Part shown: piece after piece, positions 1-11,809 of the stretch
Numbering within the stretch: the stretch's first letter is position 1
How the letters are laid out: each line of letters opens with the position of its first letter
Source: Auricularia sp. M13
Lineage: Eukaryota; Basidiomycota; Agaricomycetes; Auriculariales; Auriculariaceae
Assembly (NCBI GenBank): GCA_037042915.1
Contig: CM073193.1
Location: forward strand, 6,510,001 to 6,574,000
DNA: 64,000 nucleotides
Direction: 5' to 3'
Notes under the pieces: model-generated
Databases searched by the model: none
The model's input: the letters and a program-made list of their open reading frames with translations, nothing else
What the model was told of the DNA's origin: nothing
Translations under genes and position numbers: made by a program

Positions 1-733
1 GCAATGCATTTGAGCTTGGCACAGTGGCTGTGCACAGACACGAGCTTTGCCTCGTTGTCTGCCGATGCGCAGTCCGAACGTGCGGCTCAACGATCTTATG
101 TCGTTGCGCGTTCAACGATGGAACCATTGCCCCCGGTGTCAGCACAGGTGGGCACAGCCCACAAAGGCAGGCACCGGTGTTATGTAATTGTGCACTCGTG
201 ACAAACGACGCTACGGACTCGTCCTTCATGCAGCAACACCGACTTTCATTTTCCGAATGCGGGCATGCAAGCGCCGACCGCGATCACACATGGCGCGGCG
301 TCGCATGCCCTTTTCCGGCGGCGGGCGCATCAATCCACGCCTACATAATGCTGCATCAAGTGCCTCTTTATACCAAACCTTCGGGATGAAACCCCGAAAA
401 CACTCTCAGCTTCGAGCTGTTGGTTCCAATCAACTTCTCCGCGTGAGGAGGGTTGGGGAGGGGTGTCAGTCGGAAACCAAGGATAGCGTCGGGATACAAT
501 CACACTACCATTTTGAGGCTGTGGAATGGATGCAAGAGCCCGCAGAAGCCGGCGTATCGCACTTGATTGCACTGTGCAGTGTTTGCGCTGCGCTGCACAG
601 CCATAGTAACCCGCGGATTGACATATAAAATCCGGCGCCGGACTTTGGATCATCGTAGCTTGCTTTCGCTCCCCACTTTTTCTGCCAGTTTACACTTCGC
701 CTCCTAGACTCTCGTATCTTCATATCTCACGCA
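1..733. other. Intergenic / promoter region upstream of PLAC8 gene
   Basis: No convincing coding sequence on either strand. A TATA-like box (tataaaa, 624-630, + strand) lies about 104 bp upstream of the PLAC8 start codon, followed by a pyrimidine-rich leader, so the right part is probably the core promoter and 5'UTR of that gene. Nothing else recognised. Confidence 0.5.
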
Positions 734-1364
734 ATGGCCGAGAAGGTGTGCATGGTCTCCTTCAGCTCTGACCCCTTGTGTTGACGGCTGTGCAGCAGTA
801 CAACCAGTACCCTCAGCAGCCTCAGTACGGCCAGCAGCCCATGCACCCTGGCAACGTACAGATGCAGCCTACGATTGCTATGCAGCCCAATGGCGGCAAC
901 CGGAACGCCAAGAACCTTCCGCTCAACTCCTCTGGACAAAGGGAATGGTCCAACGGCCTGTGCTCGTGCTTTGGCGACTGCGGCACCTGTAAGCTCTCAT
1001 GGTTCCTATCATTCTGGTCAGGGTTTGACAGTCCATTGCAGGCTGTGTAGCGACCTGCTTCCCTTGCATCGTTTATGGCCAGAACAAGACCCGGCGCGAG
1101 CACCTCGAGCAGCAAGGATACCCGCACCCCGAAGGCGGCGAATCGTGCGGCTCGGACTGCCTCCTGCACGGTGTCATCACCGCCTGCTTCGGCTTTGGCT
1201 GGATCTTCCAGATTGGCGAGCGTGGCGCGACGCGTCGCCGTTACAACATTGAGGGCGGCGGATGCGGCGACTGCTGCACGGTCTGGTGCTGCAACCCATG
1301 CGCGCTCACCCAGGAGAGCCGCGAAATCCAGCAGGAGGAAGAGAGCATGATCCCCAAGCATTAA
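734..1364 (+). CDS. PLAC8 (Cys-rich) family protein
   Basis: Three exons: 734-745, 796-988 and 1042-1364, about 175 residues. The first exon codes only MAEK, then a 50-bp intron, then a Gln/Tyr/Pro-rich N-terminal segment (QYNQYPQQPQYGQQP). The folded part starts at REWSNGLCSCFGDCGTCC and continues with the PLAC8 signature CVATCFPCIVYGQN, a hydrophobic run (HGVITACFGFGWIF) and the closing CCTVWCCNPCALTQESREI. The paired CC/CxxxxCPC cysteines and a 100-120 residue domain are typical of the family, whose members are linked to membranes, metal (cadmium) tolerance and cell-size control; that link is from family knowledge, not visible here. The start is set by the frame of exon 1 and the TATA box 104 bp upstream. 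The gene converges with the WrbA-type gene. Confidence 0.9.
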
Positions 1365-1597
1365 AGATGCCGTTCTCCCAGCCCCTCGTGCTTCTCTGGA
1401 CACTGGTGCTAGCGTGGCGATTTCTCGTCTATTTGTGTAGTACTCTTTTTATTCTCGACACGAATGTTACGACTCCTATTATCCCGCGGCCCCGGCTGAA
1501 GTATAACTATCGGTGTTGCCCTGTGGTCTATCAGACAGACAATCGAATCCCTTATATTCATTTCAGAACATGCCAAGCGTATTTACGGACGACAGGC

Positions 1598-2585
1598 TCA
1601 AGCCTTGAGGAACTTGGCCACGTATGTGTAAAATTCCTTTCCTTGGATCTGGGCCACTTCAAGTTCCAGTGCACTTGGTTGACGCGCGCCAGTCGACGAT
1701 GCCAAGGTACCAGCACCCCACGGCGATCCTGCGATCCTGATTAAACCCCTTACACAGGTTGCAGAAGACGACGCTTACCGCCGTGGACCTCGTCAACGTT
1801 GGTCAGTTGAGCGAAGGCGGCCTTATACCCAAGCGGAATGTAGATGATGCCATGGTGCGCGAGCGTCGAGATCGATTGCAGGATGGTGACCTCCTGGCCG
1901 CCTCCAAGGCCGGCAGTGCTGACCTGTGGAGACAGTCAGATTGTCACGCAACCACATCGCGTTTTGTATGCAGCAAACGTACGAAAACGCCCGCGAATTT
2001 GCCGTACAGGGCGCCGGTCGCCCAAAGCTGGCCCGTCGCGTCCCAGAAGTTCTGTTCTCTTCAGCATTGTACGCTTCGAGAGATATGCGCATATCACACG
2101 TACGCGGAACTGGGCGACCTGGCTACCGTAGCGCGTCTATACGCGTTCTTAGTACTCATACCGCGATGAGAGAGGATTGCAACATACCGGGATGCCGAAC
2201 AGGAATGCGTCGAACTGGGGCAGCTGGTCGGGCGTGATGACCGGGTAGGCAGGCTTGGGCGGCGCGTGCATCTTGGCCAGGATCTCATCGCTCAGCGTCT
2301 CGGGAACCCTAACAGTCGCGATGAGGATGCCGCGATAAGATATCGAGCGATCGCTGCTCACTGGTAAATCGTTGCGTCGCCTCCAGCCTCCTTGACGCCT
2401 GCCAGGACCGACTCGGCCACTGCGATAGACGGCCTGCATCAGTACCAGGAACAACAGATACGGGTAATGTCCGCGCACGTTTAGCGACGTGGCCCCAGGT
2501 GGTGTAAATGATGATTGCAACCTGCGGCGCAGGGCGTCAGCCACGTCCGACGACGCACAAGCGACCAACACACTTTCGGTGCCAT
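1598..2585 (-). CDS. WrbA-type NAD(P)H:quinone oxidoreductase (flavodoxin fold)
   Basis: Spliced minus-strand gene with seven small introns and about 200 residues. Reading order: MAPK, then [14 protein letters not shown] (flavodoxin beta-1 and FMN phosphate loop region), [35 protein letters not shown], then [13 protein letters not shown] (the GxPTRYG flavin-contact motif of the family), [25 protein letters not shown], then [11 protein letters not shown] and [11 protein letters not shown], and a last exon SPWGAGTLA ending in YVAKFLKA. These blocks and their order match fungal WrbA/Pst2/Lot6-like flavoproteins, which reduce quinones by two electrons and protect against oxidative stress. A TATA box (minus strand, about 2633-2639) sits about 50 bp before the start codon. 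No targeting signal is seen, so cytosolic or membrane-peripheral. Exon junctions were inferred from GT..AG ends and frame continuity. Confidence 0.9.
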
Positions 2586-4001
2586 GATGTCGAGAAGAGG
2601 ATTCGGGCGGGTCGGCGGATTAACGATGGCCCCTTTATACCACAGCGAATTTCCTAGAGCCTGGCGCGTGATCATGTCCCGCCATCGATTATCTGCTATC
2701 ATGCCCGCACCGAAGGTGCCAGAATGTTCTGCCACAGTTCTTCGAGCCCCTGAGTGAATTCGAACGATTGCGAGTCCCCGTCAAGGTCGTTAGGAAGCGC
2801 TCTATCCATACGTTGCATACCGCCAAAAAGATGTCCCAGCGATGTCCAGGGTTGTACTCAGAAAAATCATCAAGTCATTGCAATACGGTTTGTGGGCATG
2901 CATCCAGCACCCGGCATAACCAGCATGAATTAGCGGAGAGCTCGGGCAGGAAGACGGTGACGGTAGCAACGGCGACGAAGGTCCAGCTATTGACGCCACC
3001 GTCGCGTTGGTTGTCGTTATCGACAAAGACTATACGCCATCCCGAGCCTCATGTCAGACACGAGCAAGTTAGCAAGGAGATGGTGTGAGCACGAACCTGT
3101 GCGAGTGTTGCTGCCCCTGGCAATCTGGCTGGTTTACATCGAGAGCAGCGTCCTGGACGTGACAGTTGACGAGCCCAACGTGCGTGGGAAGTGACCAGAT
3201 AGCTTTCCATATGGTCGCGTTGAATTATATAAAGCGCCTTACGCGTGCCGTTGTCGCAGATTCAGAGTCCCGATGGCCAGGTATTTTGTCGTTGATGATT
3301 GATAGTCCAAGACGCAGCGTGGGACTGGAGACTTGCAAAGAGGTCTGAAACGTTCATCAGGCTGAGGCGGGCTCTGACAAGCAGAAGTCTGAATAGCGGT
3401 GATGAAGGTGACTCGGCAAAGCCCGAACTCTTCCTCGATCTCAGGCTCTGTCAAGGCTTGGTGAATTTGAAAGGAAAGAAAAAAAGGATAAGATGAGAGG
3501 AATATATGGGGACCTCCACATGAGATGGCAATTGAATCATTTGAGTTTACAAGACTCAGCCTCGCGACGCTTCGGCACAATGAGGGGAAATGCTGAGAAT
3601 ACGATGATTAGACAGCGTTGCAGTATGAGGGAACGGCAGAGCACAGCTTATTCAAGCGTGGCGGCGGTGGGAAATACTATCGTCTCGGGCACGTAGAGCA
3701 GAGGTAGAGACTTGGTTAACTGACAGCTGTCAGATACGTCGAGGACACCACTGCGGCAGCAGTATTTATCTGTTACTGCAGCTGCGAGACATCGGAGACG
3801 GACGGACCTACGATACCGCTTGGGCCGCGGACGGTCATGGGTCAGAGCTTGGACCGGCTGGGTCAGTTGTGTATATAAGACGGCGGCAGTGAGAGCGGCC
3901 CCACCGTCGCTCCTAGAGCAGACTAAGAACACAAACCAGAATTCCTAATGTTCGTCATATGGTTAATATAAGGGTAATGGTGTCAGGCGTTGCTCTATGA
4001 A
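2586..4001. other. Intergenic region, no recognised gene
   Basis: About 1.4 kb between two minus-strand genes. Only short frames without family resemblance were found. Two plus-strand TATA-like boxes (tatataaa near 3226 and gtatataag near 3871) are not followed by a credible start codon and open frame. The left edge is the promoter of the WrbA-type gene. The rest may be spacer or decayed sequence. Confidence 0.4.
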
Positions 4002-6374
4002 CTAGAAAAACACGCGCTTTATCCATTGCCACCACGTCTCATTTTCCGGTTTCGGCGGTAACGCCGCGCTCTCCGGCTCTTCAACCCTGCGCCCTGCTAC
4101 ATCCGTTCCATCAATCTAACAGAAAAGTATTTGCGTAAGCGGGCATCGCGCGGTGCGCAAAGAGGTACGAACAGCGTTGTGGGATTTGCCTAATCGATAG
4201 TTAATCATCATAGAACCGAAGAGGATGCTGAAGAAGCACGTGACGAGAGAGGCGAGGAACAGAGGTCGCAGAGTTCTGCTTGCGGCGCGAATGACAGCTT
4301 GCCGGACGGGATCGTCTAGCGGGTACATAAAGTGGACGTTGAGTAAATCACCGTACAGGGTCGGGACCATGTCGGCGGGAACGCCCTCCTTTAGCAAGTT
4401 CAAGGGCATAGTGTTGGTCCATACGGCGCCGGAGATTGCGCTGCCTATAGAGCCTCCGATTGTGGTGAATAAACTGAGTAGCGCGATGACTGCAGCTAAG
4501 TCGTGATGCGGAACACTAGCTTGCGTCGCCACCTGCGTGCCAGTGACGATGCAAGCGCCGCCCAGACCAGACAGTGCTATCAAAGACGTGAGCAGCCTCT
4601 GAAGTGGGCAAATGTATGACGCTCTGACCGGTTCCCATCACTAGCGCGACGGTAGATGCATTCTCTCCTCGGGCATAGTAGATGATTCCAACGCCGATGC
4701 ATCGAATCATGAGGCCGGTGAGTTGGACGATCTTGTAGCGATGTATAAAATACATAATGATGCCAATGATGAGGCCTGCGAATACATGTCCATCAGCGGG
4801 GAGAAACAGGGCTGCGGAATGGGTTCGACTCACTACCGGTGCAACCAGCGACCGTGAGTTCGTTATTGAAGTAGCCCCACTCGGTGGTCGTCCAGTTCTT
4901 CATGACAAAGACGTAGCTATTATAATAGACCAGCTGCAAATACCCCCCGATGAAATAGCAGAAGTCGATTCCTAAAGCCAGCAAGAAGGTGCGGTTATAG
5001 ATGATCCGTTTTGTCATGAGTGGCACAGATGCAAAGCGCAATTCCCACAAGAAGAATATCACAACGAGGACGCCACCCAGAGTCATCATGGCAATGATGA
5101 ACGCTACGTATTCGATGAGTCCCAGACCGTAGAAATGTATAATTTTTCTGCTCACGTTCATTCCAGCCTCGCGGTTGCATAGCCGCGAGGGAAAAGGGAG
5201 TTAAAAGGAGGATGAATGCAGCAGCGACGAGCAAAAGTCTGAATTGTCGGGTCGACGTAAGCGTGAGTTTCTAAGCCGTATTGCGAGCGTACCCCATAGC
5301 GTCAATCTCGACCAAAAGTCTCCGAACAGTAGCGAAATGTGAGGTCGCTTCGGTGTTCTTGTCGGCGGGGGAGACCGCGATCTCGATAGCTTCTCCCGTA
5401 GCTCTTGCACGTCGATCGGCAGCGTACAATACGGCGGCAGCAGGAACAACGAGGGCCGGAGTACTGAAGAAGTTAGCACGACAGAGTTAACAGCCGGCTG
5501 CGGGGTGCTCACATCAGGCAGAACATGCCATACCCCCAGCGCCACAGTCCTCGCTCGATTATAGGGCCGCTAATGTTGGGTCCGACGAAGGAAAACCAGA
5601 TCCACGGCGTAGAACTGAGGCCCACGACGAAACCCCGCCACTGAAGGGAAGACAGGTCCGAGATGATGATCCCTGTTGTGAACTGCAGGCCAGAGTTGCC
5701 GAGAAATGAGATAACACGCCCGGCCGCAAAGCCCTCAGCGGTACGACTGCCCGCGACGACAGCGTATCCCACAACATATAAGCAGAGTGTGACGACCAAG
5801 GCCGTTTGGCGGGAAGACATATCGCATATTTTGGCGACGAACGGCTTGGAAACGGCATCTATCGATTCTGTCAAGCCGAGCGCTGCACCGTTGAGACTGC
5901 AAGGCAACCGTACCCATAATAGTCGTGAGCGTGGCAATGGTAGCCAGTAATTGGCCATGCTCCCCGTAAGAGCTTGCAGCAATAGCTTCGTAGCTTGAGA
6001 TAGTTGACCCATCGAGGCAAGTAGCGATCATAACGCCTTGCGATTTGCCAGTCAGACTCGGAGCACTCGTCCAGGGAGCGCTTGTGTATCGGCGTACCGG
6101 TAATTGCGCCGTATAGAACATACATCGCCCAACGATCCGAGCCAAACGCGCGGTAAAATGCTTCAATTTTGGTGGCTCCAGGCGATAGAGACTTCATGTG
6201 CTTGACATCAGCTCCAGCCGCCGTCTCCATCACCTGGACACCAACGCCGTCGTTTCCTAGTTTTCCGGAGTCGGCACCACAGTCTGCAGGCCGCGTGATA
6301 TCTGGAAGCTCGACGAATGCCTTCTCGCTGATATCGCTAGAGTTGCGCGCAGACATGGAGAGCGCTAGGAGCAT
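4002..6374 (-). CDS. MFS transporter, siderophore-iron (SIT/ARN) type
   Basis: Spliced minus-strand gene starting at 6374 with a polar N-terminal tail of about 65 residues, then IEAFYRAFGSDRWAMYVLYGAI, the first membrane segment. Further exons give LDGSTISSYEAIAASSYGEH, AVSKPFVAKICDMSSRQTAL, GRVISFLGNSGLQFTTGI, RGFVVGLSSTPWIWFSFVGP, RFASVPLMTKRIIYNRTFLL and QASVPHHDLAAVIALLSLFT, the order expected of fungal 14-TM siderophore transporters. These import ferric siderophores by proton symport at the plasma membrane. The DMSSR loop after the fourth segment and the SVPHHDLA block are family hallmarks. A stop lies at 4116, but splicing after NA (donor gttcgt) to the acceptor at about 4115 adds a tail of IDGTDVAGRR type ending at 4002, which fits homologues better. 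Substrate is an inference; iron regulation could not be shown because no clear run of GATA sites was seen upstream. Confidence 0.85.
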
Positions 6375-7630
6375 CTAGCACTTTTCTACCTCCGACGACC
6401 ATCGCATTGAACTGATTCCATACCGGGCTTGATCCGTACCAGGTTGATGACGGAAGACTGCCCAAGGCGGGTAAGGAAACCCGATGAACACCAGGGCGGC
6501 ACACGTCTTGCTCGTTGCCAGCGGGCGACGCGCGTTAGCTGGCAGGCGACGCGACACTGCGGCGGGCCAGCATCAACAGGTCGTGCAAGCTTCGCTAATA
6601 TATGCGCAATACGAGCGCCATGTGCTGAACAAGTGCGTCCCCAGCTGCGCAGGACAAGTAGTCGAAGCAGAAAGGCGGAGGGATTCGCGAAACTAGAGCA
6701 ATCAGAAGACGTCGAAGGGTCAGGCATGGAAATGCGCAGGCCAACTTTCCGGGCACCGACACCATGTAGCACTCAGCAGACAGCGAGCCCAAGTATCGCT
6801 GGAGTGGGCGACTATTGGCATCACGCACGGTCGACGGTCAGATTTCATGGGCCCAGACGTCGTCGATAGCTCACCACCAGAGCAACACAGCCCGAAGCAA
6901 GGGAATCAAGGAGCAAAAAATGACGCGACAATAGGGTAGGTACCAGAGGGGAGCAGAGGGGTGGAGAACCCGAGTTGGGCGGAGGCGCATGAAGGAAGCC
7001 AATGCAAAGCCAAAAAAACCGGCGCTTGTACCGGCGAATTGAGCTACGAGAGTGTGTGGTCGCGCACGCAGAGCGATGTGATGCATAGCCAAGCCAGCGA
7101 GGCTTCGCAGAAAAGCCACTCCAAACCTACGGGTCTATGACGCCGCTGGCGACGTCGGTCGGTGGATATCGACTTGTGGATGGCGCGCATAACGAGTACA
7201 AAGGCCACGCTGCAGATAGGACTGCTTGTTGGGCAAATTATGCTGGGATGGGGGGCAGTCGGGTGTGCCCTTTGATGCAGAACTGGCGGCCAGGTTATAT
7301 CCTTTGCGCTATTTTCGCCGGGCGCTATTCGCGCATGCAACTCCGATCCACGTCGCTCAGGCGAGCAATTCTTTTTCCGCAATTCAAGACTTGCTATGAT
7401 GCGGCTTGGATGTGTAACGGTTTGTGGCGTGCAGAAAGCCGAACGCTGAAGGAGGTAGGTTGCGCATGATTTCGACTTCCACCAGAGGCTGTTGAACTGC
7501 TGCAAGAGAATTGTGATGGAAAGCCAAACGCAACTTGATGAAGCTCTCTCGCAGTCTACACAAACCATATCCAGGAGTCGATACTGCTGCAGCTCATGCT
7601 ATATGCGCGTCCATGCGTCCAAGTTATAGA
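6375..7630. other. Intergenic region upstream of siderophore-type transporter
   Basis: About 1.25 kb. Several frames are open but none resembles a family or has a sensible start and composition. It must hold the promoter of the transporter at its left end and the terminator of the secreted protein gene at its right end. A single AGATAG occurs near 7213. Nothing else seen. Confidence 0.4.
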
Positions 7631-8482
7631 CTAGATGCATCGAAAGAGGTATGCCACAGCAGGTACGAATAGAGCGGCGCGGAAGGCAGTCACGACGCCT
7701 GGACGCGTTAAACTAACAGCAGAACTCGGTGGCGTCGACGAGGGTTCAGCATCTGACGTCGTGCTGTTGTCCGCCCTGTCTTCCGCGGTAGTGATACTGA
7801 GTGACATCGTCAAAAGCGCAGAACAAGGCCGATGATCACCGCAAGACGCACGTGAATCCCGTGAAGAAGAGGAACGGCCTGGTGTCTTCCGGGGGTTCAG
7901 GACCAGCGTCGGATGCAGGCCGCAGGGTGACGGTGAGCGTGTGCTCCTTGTCTTTGTTGATCACGCCGGATTGGACTGCCTCACATACGAGCTTCGCGTG
8001 GACGGGATCGGACGTGTAGCTCGAGTCTTTGCCGTCGAGAGTGATAGTGACGATGCTGGGTCCTCCTCGGCCTTGCGAGAGCGAGTTGAACGCGATGCCG
8101 GTTCCTGTGCCAGCATTCAAAGAGTTCAGCTTTATCACGATGCATTTACTCATGAACGGCGCATGCAGACCTTTGAACTTCAAGGTCAAGTTCGCGCCGT
8201 CCTTGGTCGCCACACGAACGCTTTCTGCGCAGGGCTCCGCGCCCAAGTTGTAGCAGCTAGTCTGGCCTGTAACAGGTTGCTGTCAGAGACCACGGACGCG
8301 CACGACGGTTAAGACATACCACCAATGAGTTTTCCGTCCTCGCCATACTTGCAGATGTCAACTTCGTCCCAGTCTCCAGCCGAGTACCGGATACGCGTAT
8401 CGTTTGGGAATATAGTCGTAGTTTGGCTCGAAACGAGTGCCGCGAGAAGAGACAAGGAAAGGGCAGTCGTGAGACGGACCAT
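7631..8482 (-). CDS. Secreted, C-terminally anchored protein of unknown function (paralogue A)
   Basis: Four exons. The N-terminus MVRLTTALSLSLLAALVSSQ is a clear signal peptide. The mature part carries the block YSAGDWDEVDICKYGEDGK, then after an intron CYNLGAEPCAESVRVATKDG, then GTGIAFNSLSQG, SIVTITLDGKDSSYTSDP and FLFFTGFT, a Ser/Thr-rich stretch and a hydrophobic C-terminus (AALFVPAVAYLFRCI). This looks like a small beta-rich extracellular domain of about 150 residues with a GPI signal or single membrane anchor. The second intron (8170-8105, 66 bp) has no in-frame stop and a length divisible by three; it is assigned because paralogue B has a non-3n intron at the same site. The third intron (about 55 bp) ends in actcag in both copies. 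No known family recognised. It lies head-to-tail with paralogue B and is probably a tandem duplicate. Confidence 0.75.
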
Positions 8483-8955
8483 AGCTGAAGATCAAGCGCA
8501 AAGGGGAAGAATAACCTCGCTGCAGCAGAGGCGCCGCCGCTCATATCTGGCTATTGACATCAAGAGTCAAGCGAACTACCGCCTGCTGCGGCGCTGCGGC
8601 CGGAGGGTCTGGCGTTAGTCTTGACGGCGGCTTTGCTCGCCGCTAAGCGCTGGAGGCTGGACACTGAGAGTGAGTAGGCCACGGGTGCAGCTGCTAGCTC
8701 GCCGCTCCCCGCCAGCAGATGATATTCGTGCATGCTGCAGCCTGAATTCGAACCAAATAGGGTGTCGCATTCGCAATCAAAGATGCGCACTGATGCTTCA
8801 CACTGCACAATATGTATATCAGTTAGAAATGCAGCAATTAAATCATAAATATTGCAACGAAACAACAACCTGCAGTCCTTCTGCTAACCAAGACCAGGTG
8901 TCCATGTCAAGGCTGCAGTCGACATCGCATGTCTGTTCCTCCTCCGCATTTCGGA
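8483..8955. other. Intergenic region between the two secreted paralogues
   Basis: About 470 bp serving as promoter of paralogue A and terminator of paralogue B. Only short, low-quality frames; no TATA box close to the start of A. No repeats recognised. Confidence 0.4.
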
Positions 8956-9840
8956 CTACAATGCACCAAGGACACACGCCCCGGCGGCAAGAAGGCCAAC
9001 CGCGATGGCCGGGCGGGTCAACGCGACAGCAGCATTCGGCGGGGTCGAGGAAGGACCAGCATCAGCGCCCGAAGTCGTCGGACTGTCTTCCGCAGTCGTG
9101 TTGTCTCCCGCAGCCGCGTCTTCCGCGCCAGTTATCCTGAGTTTCATCGTCAGAACTGCAAACAAGCTGTCAATGGATCAATGCGAGCACGCACGTGAAT
9201 CCAGTGAAGAAGAGGAGCGGGCTGCCATCCTGAGACGGCTCAGAGCCGTCATCCTCCGCGTTGCGCAAAGTCACAGTGATGATGTGCTCCTTGTCTTTGT
9301 CGAGCGCGTCGGCCTTGAACCGGTCTGTCTCGCATTTCAGCGCCTTAAAGTCTGGATCGGTCTTGTAGGTCGAATCCTTGCCGTCGAGAGTGACGGTGAC
9401 GATGCTCGAGAGACCTGACGGCTGCGAAAGCGTGTTGAGTGTAATGCCAGTTCCTGCGCCACCAAAAGTTAGGCTTCGACCAGGATTCCGAGAAACTACA
9501 CATCGCAAGCGGACCTTTGAACGAGAAGGTCAGGTTGGCCCCGTCGCTGCTTGCGAGCAGTATGTTGTCTGCGCAGGGCTTCGGGCCGAGGTTGTAGCAA
9601 CCGCCGTCCTGGCCTGTTGCAGAAATTGCCGTCAGAGACTCGGGCGTAGCAACACGAAAGGCGCGGCATACCCGATACCAGTTTGCCATCCTTGTCGTAA
9701 GCGCAAACGGCAGGTTCGTCCCAGTCGCCCTCAGAGTAGGTGATGCGTTTATCGTCTGGGGGTACATTTGTAGTCTGGCTCGCAACCACGCCAGCCAGCA
9801 GAGGCAGAGTCAAGGAAAGGACTGTCGTGAACGTGACCAT
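8956..9840 (-). CDS. Secreted, C-terminally anchored protein of unknown function (paralogue B)
   Basis: Four exons with the same layout as paralogue A. Signal peptide MVTFTTVLSLTLPLLAGVVA, mature start about SQTTNVPPDDKRITYSEGDW, cysteine block CYNLGPKPCADNILLASSDG, then GTGITLNTLSQ, IVTVTLDGKDSTYKTDPD and LLFFTGFT. The last exon is rich in Ala, Thr, Ser and Pro and ends in a hydrophobic tail (AIAVGLLAAGACVLGAL), typical of GPI-anchor signals. The middle intron here is 61 bp, so the frame itself demands it. Residue identity to A is high in the LDGKDS..Y and FFTGFT segments and lower at the ends, so the duplication is not very recent. A TATA box (minus strand, 9911-9917) is about 75 bp upstream. 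Likely cell-surface; function unknown. Confidence 0.78.
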
Positions 9841-10298
9841 AGCAATAGCAAGCGGTAGCAGTCGAGTAGGAATAGAAACGCGAAGGCTGGCACAGGTGGA
9901 TCCTCCTTGACTTTATACTTAAATCGACTTGATATGATGGCTGCGGCCGCAGGCATGCTGCTGCAACCGCCGGATTTGCCTCTTGCCAACTTGGGCGCTG
10001 CAAACCCGTGGAATGCCTTCTTTGTCGTCTGTACTGTATTTTGACTGTCCTGGCTACGATTGAACGGCTTTACATAAGGATTCTTTACAATAGTCCAATG
10101 AACCGACACCTCGCGCGGCAAAACGCGCTGCATCCTCATCGCTGAGGACTGAGGCACTGAGGCTCGAGGATGACCGATTGGATCCTGCAAATCGACGACT
10201 CGGCGACGGTCGTGACTCGTGGACAATTGCAAGTTCGTCCGGCGACATCCGAAGCTTGCTCCCGCGCTTCCCACCATCGTTTCTGCTGACGAAGCGCC
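9841..10298. promoter_or_regulatory. Divergent promoter region, secreted paralogue B / CWC21-like
   Basis: 458 bp between two divergent start codons. The minus-strand TATA box for paralogue B is at 9911-9917. No TATA box was seen for the plus-strand splicing-factor gene, as expected of a housekeeping gene. No open frame of value. Confidence 0.5.
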
Positions 10299-11809
10299 AT
10301 GTACAACGGTATTGGACTGACGACGCCGAGAGGCAGGTGAGTGCACGCAGCGTCCTATGGTGCAATAGTCGAGGGCTAAACGGCGTCTGCAGCGGCACGA
10401 ACGGCTATGTTATCCGCAACCTGTCCCATATGCGCTCGCACCAGACCAGCGCCGAGCGCGCCGCCGAGTTCGACACCTTTAAGCCGCCGCAGCACCGCGA
10501 GCCGGACGCAGAAATTCTCGAGCACGAGAAAAAGCGGCTTGTCGAGGTGAAATGCTTTGAGCTTCGCGTCCAACTGGAAGATGAAGAGTTCGTGCCAGTT
10601 TATCTACGCGGATTCCCTGCTGACACCCAAGATTATAGAATTCCAGAGGATGAAATTGAGGAAAAGGTGGACGCGCTGCGAAAGAGCCTGCTGGACAACC
10701 TGAACGCGTTCGCCAACAAGTCGGCCAAGGACCTCAAGCCGTCCGACCGCCACGGCCTGGCAGCGGCAAAGAAGGCCGAGCTCGAAAAGATGTCGCTGGC
10801 GCTGGGTACGCGCCGCACCTATGTCGAGGGCGAGGCCTTCGACCGCGAGAAGCAGGAGCAGCTCAAGCTCCAGCGTCAGGCAGAGCGCGCCGAGCTCGAC
10901 CGCCAACGCGAGGAGGCCCGCGCTGCTCGCGAAGCCGAGCAAGCAAAATTAGAGGCTGAGCGCCGCGAGCGCGACAGGCTCCGGCGCCGCGAAGAAGACC
11001 GCATCCGCAAGATGCGCGACGAGGACCGCGAACACGCTCGCTTCCCGCCAAGGGGCCGCGAACGCTCGCCGCCACCGAGAGGCGCCTCGCCGCGGATGCG
11101 GTACCAGTCGCGGTCTCCATCGCCCCGCTCGCGCAGACGGCGCTCGCCATCGCGTTCGGCGTCGCCGCCCCCGCGTCGAAGGGAGCCGCCGCCACGCCCG
11201 CCGTCTATGTCTTCTCCCTGGGGACACGCCAGGTCCCCCTCGCCTACGCCGCGCGACGCCCGCTCGCCACCGCGGCGCCCGCCCAGCCCTCCGCCCCGCC
11301 GGTATGGCGGCGGCCGTTCTCCATCCCCACCTCCCCGCCGCAGGTCGCCGTCACCACCGCGTCGCTATGCCGGCCGTTCGCCGTCTCCTCCCCGTCGTGG
11401 TGGCCGTTCTCCATCCCCCCCGCGTCGTGGCGGCCGTTCCCCGTCTCCCCCGCGTCGCGGAGGTCGTTCTCCGTCTCCTCCCCGTCGCGGTGACCGATCC
11501 CCGCCATACCGTGGCAACAGATCCCCTATTTCGCCGCGTTCTCCCCCGCGCCGTGGCGCTTACGGCGGACGTCGCCCGTCACCCTCTCCTCCACCCCGCC
11601 GTGCTGGCCGTTCTCATTCTCCACCCCGACGAGGCGCCCGCTCGCCATCGCCTCCGCGGCGTCGCGACAGCAGGTCCATGTCGCGTTCTCGCAGTCCGAC
11701 GCCGCCTCGCAGCAAAGCACACGCTCGCAGCCCTAGCCCGAGAGCGCGCGGCCGCTCCCCCTCTGGCTCGGATTCAGGTTCTGCCATGTCCGTTTCAGAC
11801 GACGAATGA
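10299..11809 (+). CDS. CWC21: Pre-mRNA splicing factor CWC21 / SRm300-like RS protein
   Basis: Two exons, 10299-10336 and 10393-11809, about 484 residues. It begins MYNGIGLTTPRGSGTNGYV, the highly conserved N-terminus of CWC21/SRRM2 proteins that sits near the catalytic centre of the activated spliceosome. It continues with the cwf21 domain (HEKKRLVEVKCFELRVQLED and DEIEEKVDALRKSLL), a charged helical region rich in Arg/Glu (about residues 160-260) and a long RS domain with near-perfect repeats of the type RRGGRSPSPP. The cwf21 domain carries an unusual insertion of about 20 residues (around EFVPVYLRGFPADTQDYRI) that stays in frame; whether it is coding or a missed intron is open, since no GT..AG pair restores the frame. 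The start is the ATG at 10299; the longer upstream reading frame lacks conserved sequence. Nuclear. Confidence 0.9.

Noticed and set aside
3860-3960. Plus-strand TATA box and leader suggesting a gene start
   Set aside because: No ATG with an open, spliceable frame follows; the next gene to the right is on the minus strand.
7044-7568. 174-codon minus-strand frame
   Set aside because: Composition is unlike neighbouring genes, no domain, and no splice partner was found.
11380-11500. Short repeats that might suggest a CRISPR or satellite array
   Set aside because: They are codon-level RS repeats (RRGGRSPSPP) within the CWC21 reading frame.
10863-11507. Minus-strand frames over the CWC21 RS region
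   Set aside because: They arise from the repetitive RS codons read backwards and have no family features.
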